Positions 1 through 6,333 of a DNA stretch of 13,590 nt are shown piece by piece. The notes under the pieces are model-generated. The model was not told the origin of the DNA, searched no databases, and was given only the letters and a program-made list of their open reading frames with translations. Each line of letters opens with the position of its first letter. Position 1 is the first letter of the stretch. The position numbers were made by a program, and so were the translations under genes. The stretch lies in the NCBI GenBank assembly GCA_028687205.1, contig JAQUAP010000036.1:1-13590 (forward strand). The letters are read 5' to 3'. Origin of the DNA: Candidatus Omnitrophota bacterium. GTDB lineage: Bacteria > Omnitrophota > Gorgyraeia > Gygaellales > Profunditerraquicolaceae.

Positions 1-2890
1 GCGTTTTAAACATAGCGTCTTTAAAGTCACGCTCGTTTACGCTTTCTCCTCTCACATAAGTATGTATAGAGTTACCTATCTTTTTAATATATAACTCATC
101 GCATCTTCTATCAATTTCTTTTGTTATGTAGGATGATAATTCTTTATTATCTTCTCCTAAAGGAGAACTGGTTACCTTGATTTGTTCTCCTGGTTTTGCG
201 TTATCTGTAGTTTTCTCCACAGTTAAAAGTTCTTTATACTTCTCGTCTTTCGGATGGTACAAGAATCTGGTTTTTGCGATGAAATCTTTATCCTCTAATT
301 TAACTAAATTATAAATCGGCTCTCCTCTCTTTAACCCAAATTCAGAAATTTGGTCCTTAGTTACCCTCTGTCGCATTTCTTTTGGTGGTGCATATTGCGG
401 ATTAAGTCTTAATTCCGGCTGTCCCTCTGCATTTCTGATTACGTAATAAGCGGCGCCTCTCTTGTTCTTGAAAGAACCATAATAAGACTTCTGATTCCAA
501 GTCAACCAATCAGCCATAACCAAAGGCTCTGTCTCAGAAATATTTACACTAACATGCCCATAACCAGGCAACATTATTACGATATCACCAGCTTTAGCTC
601 TAACTGCAATAAAGTCTTCTATTTCTCCCTTATCTAGTGCTTCCTTTATCTCTTCTTCTGTTTTAGCGTTTCCGATATTACATTTCTGCATCAACCATAG
701 TACTTCTCCAGAGACTACTTGGTAAATTTCAGGGAAATCAACATTGTAGTGATAATGGCCTATTGTCTTTGCATACTCTCTACCCCAAGTAGCAGGAGGT
801 AAAATGGTGATGTCAAAACGAAGCTTATTATTTCCGTAGAATGCCTTCAGGATATCTTTTTTACTGACATAAACACCACGATGCATAAAATAAGCTTCAG
901 GAGTAACTTGGGCATTTTCATTCTCAAGAAAATCTTTTACACCTGAACCTAATCTTATGCTTTTGAAGTCTCCTGTTCTAACATTGTATTGGTACCCCAA
1001 TTCATTAATTAGAGAACCTTTATTATCTTTATCATCCAAATTTCCTGTTGTTATCTCCCCTTCCTTGATGACTTTGTTATCTTTATCCTTTATATCTACA
1101 CTCTCTACTCTTCTATAAACCTTCTTACTAAAACGAAGTACTCCTAAAACATCTGACCAAAATTTATTATCGGAAACGTCAAAATCCATTATGGATATAT
1201 CGAAATCGCTAAGATCTATTGCGGATATAGCTGTTGAGATTGGCAAACCTGAATTCTTCCTTATTTCAGTTAATTTTGCTGATATACGCGCGAAGCGAAT
1301 GGAAGCTATCCTGTCTGCTGCTTTTTTTAAATCATTAAGCTTCTGAATCACTTTATCCATATATCTGAGATAAGAGTCCTTTGTAGTTTTACCAAGTTGA
1401 TCATCGAGGTCATGGGGTAAACCACCAATATCTGGATTCTTGTAAGCAGGTAATTTTTCTGTAGATTCACGTAACTGTTTTAATCGTTCTATGATACTGT
1501 TGAATCCACCTATTACATGGTCAAGCCGAAGCTGAGGTTTGTAAGGCCGTATTGAAAGTGATCTTGAAATATGTTCTAATAATTGCCTTTCTACAGCTCC
1601 CAGATATGCTTTTCCGACATTATGTCCAGAGCTATCATCATTAATAAGCTCTTCACATTCTTTTACTAAATTATTCAGCTCTTCTCTCCACTTGCTTGCA
1701 AGCTGGTTAAGTTCACTAGCTTGTACTGGCGAAGCGGCAACAGTTGATTGTAGGTTTATGCTTCGAGGATCAACAACTGCCTTGCCCCCAATAACATCTC
1801 CTAATTTTCTCGCATTATCATTTACAAGGATAATCCCATTTTGGGTATTAATAGCGCTACTCGCTACATTTATCCCGCCGCTAAAATAGCTCCTGATGAC
1901 CTGGCCTGTGGGGGTAGCGACCTGCTGCTGGATGTTGTATTCGCCTTTTGCGAAGGACTCTTGGTATTGCTTAAAGTATTCGGTCTTTGACCAGGGGTCT
2001 TTGGAGATAAGGTTGGTCAGGTCTTTAGTGTTGATGAGCGAGGCATAGGTGCCGGTTTTGCCGGTAAACCTAAGCTTAAACCAGCGGGAGAGGATTAAGG
2101 AGTAATATACCTGGCGTAAGGGAGCATAGCGTTTGGATGAATTTACTTCTTTGGTGAGTTTAGGGATGATGAGTTCTCTGATTAATTGGCTTGAATACTC
2201 GTTTAAGGCCTTGGCGCGGCTGTCTTTAAAGTTATAGACGCTAGAGTCCTTCAGGTAATCCTGCTCTAACATTACCTTTAAATTAGCCTTATAGACATAG
2301 GCTGAATCTTTAGATTCTCTTACGATTATCTCACCCGGCACTATCCAGGGACGGGTCAGGGTTGGAATGGTCACTTCCTGGTAGCCATAGAGCTCTTCAG
2401 CCTTCTTATAAAGCTTATCCCAGTATTCTTTACCTATAGGAGTAGCTGGAGAGGTCAAGAGAGCGGTATCGCGCTTAAGCTGCAGGTCACTCTCAAGCAT
2501 GATCCTGCCGACATCGGTCTTCTCCAAATACTGGTCAATGATCTGGTCTTCGGAGTCAGGACGAAGATTTACCCAGAACATACTGTCCGGAAGGGTTACG
2601 CCTACGAGGAAGTAATTTAAGAGGGTCCTGGTTGAGTTTGCAAGCTCTTTATTCTTTACGTTCTTTAGGTCACCTTTATCCAGGAGTACCTTGAAATTGT
2701 CATTTAAAGCATCGTAAGAAAAATAACGCAGGTGTACAGGACGGAATTTCTCTGCCGTGAGGCTGTTGGCCATTCTGGCAAAGCGATTGGCTATATTTAA
2801 CTCTGTAGTTATTTGAGCAAAGCCGATCTGCTGGAATAATAAACCTAAACTTAAAACTAAAGATAGGATTTTTCTTGCCTTACCGTTCAT
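1..2890 (-). CDS. Giant exported protein, N-terminal 963 residues, with archaeal-type glucose-6-phosphate isomerase cupin domain (partial, runs off left edge)
   Basis: I translated the minus strand from ATG 2890-2888; the frame stays open to the window edge, giving 963 residues. Residues 1-25 form a signal peptide: basic start, hydrophobic stretch, G-F-A before a likely cut at residue 25/26. Residues ~26-330 (FRPVHLRYFSYD, TLTRPWIVPGEI, LIRELIIPKLTKEV) resemble a region I recall from giant Omnitrophota proteins. Residues ~385-560 are Lys/Glu/Leu-rich and probably helical. Residues ~625-845 match the cupin glucose-6-phosphate isomerase family (glucose-6-P to fructose-6-P): LRFDITILPP, TIGHYHYNVDFPEIYQVVSGE, GDIVIMLPGYGHVSVNI. 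Metal ligands would be H712, H714, E721 and H779; H-x-H-x6-E spacing equals the Pyrococcus enzyme, but an insertion of about 19 residues precedes the last His. Residues ~850-963 are unassigned. The start follows GGGGGAAGAA. Cupin family call strong; activity and location inferred. Confidence 0.85.
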   Translation of the reverse strand, partial: MNGKARKILSLVLSLGLLFQQIGFAQITTELNIANRFARMANSLTAEKFRPVHLRYFSYDALNDNFKVLLDKGDLKNVKNKELANSTRTLLNYFLVGVTLPDSMFWVNLRPDSEDQIIDQYLEKTDVGRIMLESDLQLKRDTALLTSPATPIGKEYWDKLYKKAEELYGYQEVTIPTLTRPWIVPGEIIVRESKDSAYVYKANLKVMLEQDYLKDSSVYNFKDSRAKALNEYSSQLIRELIIPKLTKEVNSSKRYAPLRQVYYSLILSRWFKLRFTGKTGTYASLINTKDLTNLISKDPWSKTEYFKQYQESFAKGEYNIQQQVATPTGQVIRSYFSGGINVASSAINTQNGIILVNDNARKLGDVIGGKAVVDPRSINLQSTVAASPVQASELNQLASKWREELNNLVKECEELINDDSSGHNVGKAYLGAVERQLLEHISRSLSIRPYKPQLRLDHVIGGFNSIIERLKQLRESTEKLPAYKNPDIGGLPHDLDDQLGKTTKDSYLRYMDKVIQKLNDLKKAADRIASIRFARISAKLTEIRKNSGLPISTAISAIDLSDFDISIMDFDVSDNKFWSDVLGVLRFSKKVYRRVESVDIKDKDNKVIKEGEITTGNLDDKDNKGSLINELGYQYNVRTGDFKSIRLGSGVKDFLENENAQVTPEAYFMHRGVYVSKKDILKAFYGNNKLRFDITILPPATWGREYAKTIGHYHYNVDFPEIYQVVSGEVLWLMQKCNIGNAKTEEEIKEALDKGEIEDFIAVRAKAGDIVIMLPGYGHVSVNISETEPLVMADWLTWNQKSYYGSFKNKRGAAYYVIRNAEGQPELRLNPQYAPPKEMRQRVTKDQISEFGLKRGEPIYNLVKLEDKDFIAKTRFLYHPKDEKYKELLTVEKTTDNAKPGEQIKVTSSPLGEDNKELSSYITKEIDRRCDELYIKKIGNSIHTYVRGESVNERDFKDAMFKT

Positions 2891-2923
2891 TTCTTCCCCC
2901 TTTTTTAATCTCTTTAATATCGG

Positions 2924-2974
2924 AAAAATAAAAAACCAGAAAGCCGACCCCTGTGTTCGTGGCATTTCTGGTTT
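2924..2974 (-). terminator. Strong intrinsic terminator or attenuator upstream of the giant gene
   Basis: On the minus strand a 10-bp perfect stem (AAACCAGAAA with TTTCTGGTTT) extends inward by GCC/GGC past a one-base bulge. It closes a ~15-nt loop and is followed by TTTTTTATTTTT. The plus-strand side lacks a clean U-tract, so it acts on minus-strand transcripts. It lies 34 nt before the giant gene's ATG and 135 nt after the helicase stop. It could end the helicase transcript, or attenuate the giant gene if the promoter at 3038-3065 is used. Confidence 0.8.
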
Positions 2975-2987
2975 ATAACTGCTTTTT

Positions 2988-3018
2988 AAGCGTTTTCGCA
3001 CCTCCCGCGAAAACGCTT
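2988..3018 (-). promoter_or_regulatory. 12-bp hairpin with purine-rich GGGAGGT loop in the giant-gene leader
   Basis: A perfect 12-bp inverted repeat (AAGCGTTTTCGC / GCGAAAACGCTT) encloses a 7-nt loop, GGGAGGT on the minus strand. No U-tract follows on either strand, so it is not a terminator. It sits 13 bases upstream of the terminator-type hairpin. Together they make a two-hairpin leader, riboswitch-like in layout, but I do not recognise a known class. Confidence 0.55.
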
Positions 3019-3037
3019 TCTTTCTAAATCTACCTAA

Positions 3038-3065
3038 AATATAGCATAAATTTGGACAATTTCAA
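3038..3065 (-). promoter_or_regulatory. Candidate sigma70-type promoter for the giant gene
   Basis: On the minus strand TTGAAA (3065-3060), a 16-nt spacer and TATATT (3043-3038) resemble -35 and -10 boxes. Transcription would begin near 3031 and give a ~140-nt leader containing both hairpins. The region is AT-rich, so a chance match is possible. Confidence 0.5.
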
Positions 3066-3109
3066 GTTTTTTTATGCCCTAAATTAAATATGCGCATACG
3101 GGTTTAAGG

Positions 3110-6019
3110 CTAGCGGATCTGGGCGGAGGGGCAGATCTGGTTATAGGCGCAGTAAGTGCAGGCCATATAAGTAGGCGTGGCTCCAAACTCTTGCTTACGC
3201 AGCCCTGCGGCAACCTCAACTATCTTCTCCTTAATCTCATCCAAGTCTTCTTCTTCAACCGTATGGCTTCCGATAATACCGGACTCCAGAAAATACAGCT
3301 CAACGCGATAAGGCAGCTTGCCGAAAATATTCTGGTAGGCCAGCGCATAGAGCGCCAGCTGCAGGCTCTCGGCTACCTTTTTATCCGCGACTTTCTGAGT
3401 TTTGACTTCCGAAGTCTTAAAATCCACGATTACCGTCCCGTCTTTATCTTCGTCCACCCGGTCAAACCTGCCGTTAATATGGTTTCCTGCAAAGCTGAAA
3501 GAGAAATCTTTCTCGATGAATTTTGGACGGGCCTTACGCTCTTCTTCGCTGTGGAAGAAACGCACTAACGCCTCCCTGCCGATCCTGAACCGCTCCTCCT
3601 GGTGGTTCTGGTCGAGAAAACCCTGGGGATCAAAATCTTTCTCAAAAGTATCGAGCAGATCATCCAGTTCCATTTTTTTATCCGCCATACGATACTGGTA
3701 GTATTTAGTCACAGCCGTATGCATTGCCCGTCCGTAGATGACCGTATGGTGCTCCATAATCGGCACGCGCAGGATATTTACATACTTATATTTAAGCGGG
3801 CAGGTCAGGTAATCATCGATCTGATAATAAGTCAAACGCACCGGGCTCTCCAAGTCTATCTTCCCGGGCTCTGCTTTAAGCGCGTCCTTTTTCGGGGCAA
3901 ACCGCTGGATCGCCTCTAAGCTGCTGGCTTTTTTCTTCTCCTTCTCCTTATTTTCCGTTCCCAGGGCCTCAAAAACAAACTGGCTTACCCGGCGCAAGCG
4001 CTTGCCGCCGTAATCTTCGGCGCTGGTCAGATACAACTCTTCCTTGGCCCGGGTCATCCCGACATAGAATAGCCGGCGCTCCTCCTGGATATGAAAGTCT
4101 CCCGTAGGCAGGACTTCTTTAATCAAAGAATCCGGAAGTTCGATTGATTGTGAGCGGCGCGGCCAGGGAAAACGGCCCTGCACCAGGCTAACTAAAAACA
4201 CGACCCTGAATTCCAGGCCCTTGGCTTTGTGGATAGTCAGGATATTCACCGCATCAGTATCCAGGTCTGCTTCGGCTGTCGGCGGATCGTCCCCGGCTTC
4301 AATAAGCAGGTTAAGGTAGCTTACAAAGCTGATTACCCGGTCTTCTTTGGCTACCAACTCAAAATCGCGGACATTATTAAAAAATTTGGCGATATTCTGG
4401 ATCTTAGTTTCATTCTCCAGGCTTTGATTCTGGGTGAGCTTTTTCAGATAACCCGTATCCGTAAGGAATGTATAGAGTAGCCTGCCGGTTGTCTCCTCAC
4501 GGCTAACCTTAAGGAATTTTTCCAGGTCCGCCAGGATTTTTTCTATTTTTTTACGGCTCTCTTCCCCTATCCCTTTTAATTCTTCTATTTTACCTAACTC
4601 GGTAAAAACCGCATAAAGGGATTTATTCCTGCGCCGGGCATAATGGCTGCAGGCGTTAAGGTCAACGAGGTTTAGCTTATAGATTTCAGAGCTGACCAGA
4701 TAATAGAGGCTGAGGGAATCGGATAAATTTGCCACTACTCTTAAGAAATTAATGCACAGCTTTACTTCTTCCCTTGAATAAAGCCCCTGGTTTCCGCTGA
4801 ATTGCCAGGGGATATCTTCTAAATTTAAGGCCTGGATAAAAGATTCGGCGTCGGAATTAGAGCGCACCAGGATTGCGAAATCATTAAACTTGAAATCTCC
4901 CGACTTTACTTTGTCCTTAATAATCTTGACGACATTATCCGCTTCGGTAGAGTTGGCGTCAAAATGCAGGTGTTGGGGAGCCGAACCGCCCTTCTTTAAC
5001 CCGATAAGCCGCTTATTGATATTCGCTTTAATTTCAAAACGCTCGGGGTTATTCTGCTGGATCAGGCGATAAGCACTATCTAAAATAGCCTGGGTTGAGC
5101 GATAGTTCTGTACGATATTTACACTTTTAACTTCGGGGAAATCGCGCATGAAACTCAATAAGTTAGAGTAGGCTGCGCCGCGGAACCTATAGATGCATTG
5201 GTCATCATCCCCGCAAACGTTGATACTTCCGCTTTCTTTAGCGATGAGCTTAACCAGCTGGTATTGCGCAAAATTCGTATCCTGGAATTCATCAACCAGG
5301 ATATACTTAAACTGCTGCTGGTATCTCTTCAGAATCGCCGGATGTGTGCGTAAAAGGTTTAAGGCCAGGTAAAACTGGTTGCCGAAATCAAGCAGGCCTT
5401 CCCTGGCTAATAATTCCTGGTATTTGGCATAAGCATAAGCAACCTCCTTATGCTGGAGCGCCTCTTCCTGGAGCGCCTCATCAAGCGGGTTCTCTTTTGC
5501 TTTTACGCTTAAATCCTGAGCGTATTTAATGTACTCTTCGGGAGAGATATCTTCGTCTTTGGCGCGGCTGAAGAGCTGGATCAGGGCTTCGATAAAGCGC
5601 GTGGGGTCAGCCAGGGGCCGGAAATAGCTTAAGTTAAATTCAAAAAGGTGCTCGCGGAAAAATACCGCGGCCTCGCTCTGGGTCAAAACCTTAAAATCCG
5701 GGTTTAAACCGGAAAGAAGCGCGTTTTCGCGCAGGAGCTTATCGCCAAAGGCATGGAAGGTAGAAATCCAGATATCGGTGTAACCGTAAGGGACTAATTC
5801 ATCCACGCGCTCCTGCATCTGGCGCGCTGCCTTATCCGTAAAGGTAAGCGCCAGGATCTCGTTGGTCTTGGCCAGGCCTTCGGAAATCAGCCAGGCAATC
5901 CTGCGCGTGATGACCGTGGTCTTGCCTGTCCCTGCGCCGGCAATGATTAAAAGCGGCCCCTCTTTATGGACTACCGCCTCCTTTTGCTCCTGATTTAACC
6001 CGTCTAATATGTTATCCAT
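3110..6019 (-). CDS. UvrD/Rep-type superfamily 1A DNA helicase fused to Fe-S PD-(D/E)XK nuclease (AddAB-like in one chain)
   Basis: This 969-residue protein has the full SF1A helicase set: Walker A GAGTGKT (28-34), VDEFQDTN (242-249), GDDDQCIYRFRGA (270-282), QNYRST (304-309), LTIHKAKGLEF (594-604) and FYVGMTRAKEEL (651-662). Residues ~728-969 form a RecB/Cas4-type nuclease: GxxxH (H767), GRFDRVD (D853), VDFKT (D866, K868) and Q887xxxY891. Cysteines C740, C954, C957 and C963 have the AddB/Cas4 iron-sulfur arrangement (one upstream, then C-x2-C-x5-C). The family unwinds and trims DNA ends in double-strand break repair; ATPase, 3'-5' polarity and nuclease action are inferred from motifs. It exceeds ordinary UvrD (~720 aa) by the nuclease. 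The ATG at 6019 has no Shine-Dalgarno, consistent with the nearly leaderless promoter upstream. It diverges from rpmB. An exact orthologue name (addA, pcrA, uvrD) is not justified. Confidence 0.93.
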   Translation of the reverse strand: MDNILDGLNQEQKEAVVHKEGPLLIIAGAGTGKTTVITRRIAWLISEGLAKTNEILALTFTDKAARQMQERVDELVPYGYTDIWISTFHAFGDKLLRENALLSGLNPDFKVLTQSEAAVFFREHLFEFNLSYFRPLADPTRFIEALIQLFSRAKDEDISPEEYIKYAQDLSVKAKENPLDEALQEEALQHKEVAYAYAKYQELLAREGLLDFGNQFYLALNLLRTHPAILKRYQQQFKYILVDEFQDTNFAQYQLVKLIAKESGSINVCGDDDQCIYRFRGAAYSNLLSFMRDFPEVKSVNIVQNYRSTQAILDSAYRLIQQNNPERFEIKANINKRLIGLKKGGSAPQHLHFDANSTEADNVVKIIKDKVKSGDFKFNDFAILVRSNSDAESFIQALNLEDIPWQFSGNQGLYSREEVKLCINFLRVVANLSDSLSLYYLVSSEIYKLNLVDLNACSHYARRRNKSLYAVFTELGKIEELKGIGEESRKKIEKILADLEKFLKVSREETTGRLLYTFLTDTGYLKKLTQNQSLENETKIQNIAKFFNNVRDFELVAKEDRVISFVSYLNLLIEAGDDPPTAEADLDTDAVNILTIHKAKGLEFRVVFLVSLVQGRFPWPRRSQSIELPDSLIKEVLPTGDFHIQEERRLFYVGMTRAKEELYLTSAEDYGGKRLRRVSQFVFEALGTENKEKEKKKASSLEAIQRFAPKKDALKAEPGKIDLESPVRLTYYQIDDYLTCPLKYKYVNILRVPIMEHHTVIYGRAMHTAVTKYYQYRMADKKMELDDLLDTFEKDFDPQGFLDQNHQEERFRIGREALVRFFHSEEERKARPKFIEKDFSFSFAGNHINGRFDRVDEDKDGTVIVDFKTSEVKTQKVADKKVAESLQLALYALAYQNIFGKLPYRVELYFLESGIIGSHTVEEEDLDEIKEKIVEVAAGLRKQEFGATPTYMACTYCAYNQICPSAQIR

Positions 6020-6028
6020 ATGCTTTAC

Positions 6029-6057
6029 ATTCTATCTTGACAATATCTTAAATTCAA
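6029..6057 (-). promoter_or_regulatory. Promoter of the helicase-nuclease gene
   Basis: On the minus strand TTGAAT (6057-6052), a 17-nt spacer and TAGAAT (6034-6029) are followed about 10 nt later by the ATG at 6019. The predicted start site near 6022 leaves a leader of only a few bases. It is interleaved with the opposite-facing rpmB promoter. Confidence 0.6.
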
Positions 6058-6064
6058 GTATACT
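6037..6064 (+). promoter_or_regulatory. Promoter of rpmB
   Basis: A consensus TTGACA (6037-6042), 16-nt spacer and TATACT (6059-6064) precede rpmB by 31 nt. The match is nearly perfect, as expected for a ribosomal protein gene. Confidence 0.85.
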
Positions 6065-6080
6065 AATTTACCTGATAAAC

Positions 6081-6086
6081 AAGGAG
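6081..6086 (+). promoter_or_regulatory. Ribosome binding site of rpmB
   Basis: AAGGAG lies 9 nt before the ATG at 6096. This fixes the start over the shorter out-of-frame reading that begins at 6109. Confidence 0.85.
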
Positions 6087-6095
6087 TAGTGAATC

Positions 6096-6323
6096 ATGCT
6101 TAAAAAATGTGCTTTATGCGGAAAAGGCGAACTTAAGGGTAAAATTGTCACGCGCAAAGGCCAATACAAGGCTAAGGGCGGCACAGGCTCCAAAATCAGC
6201 CGCTGGACCATGCGCAAATTCCTTCCTAATCTACAAAAGATGCGCATCATTATCGCCGGGCATCCCAGGAAAGTTTATGTCTGCGCCAAGTGTATCAAAA
6301 AAGGCGATCTTAAAAAAGCTTAA
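6096..6323 (+). CDS. rpmB: 50S ribosomal protein L28 (zinc-binding form)
   Basis: This 75-residue basic protein has the L28 features: K-C-A-L-C-G-K at the start, a central basic loop around S35-R36-W37, the NLQK(M)RI segment at 45-51, and a C-terminal Y-V-C-A-K-C-I-K. The two CxxC pairs (C5/C8 and C63/C66) indicate the zinc-ribbon (C+) form. L28 is a late-assembling component of the large subunit. Length fits the family (about 62-78). It is the only plus-strand gene in the window, has its own consensus promoter and strong ribosome binding site, and ends 10 nt from the convergent recJ stop. No clear rho-independent terminator follows; only a weak 5-bp inverted repeat, CTTAA/TTAAG, is visible at 6309-6324. 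Confidence 0.95.
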   Translation: MLKKCALCGKGELKGKIVTRKGQYKAKGGTGSKISRWTMRKFLPNLQKMRIIIAGHPRKVYVCAKCIKKGDLKKA

Positions 6324-6333
6324 GAGTTTCTCC

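Noticed and set aside
1692..1889. Plus-strand 65-codon open frame within the giant gene
   Set aside because: The opposite frame is continuous over 963 residues with clear domain homology; this one is a shadow.
2933..2974. Cyclic-di-GMP riboswitch (CACG-ACACAGGG on the minus strand resembles part of the GEMM core)
   Set aside because: The rest of the GEMM consensus, including the second conserved strand and tetraloop receptor, is absent; the match is a short fragment inside a terminator loop.
6068..6250. Minus-strand open frame over the start of rpmB
   Set aside because: It is antisense to a clear L28 gene with consensus promoter and ribosome binding site and encodes no recognisable protein.
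6309..6324. Possible bidirectional terminator between rpmB and recJ
   Set aside because: Only a 5-bp AT-rich inverted repeat without a following U-tract is present.
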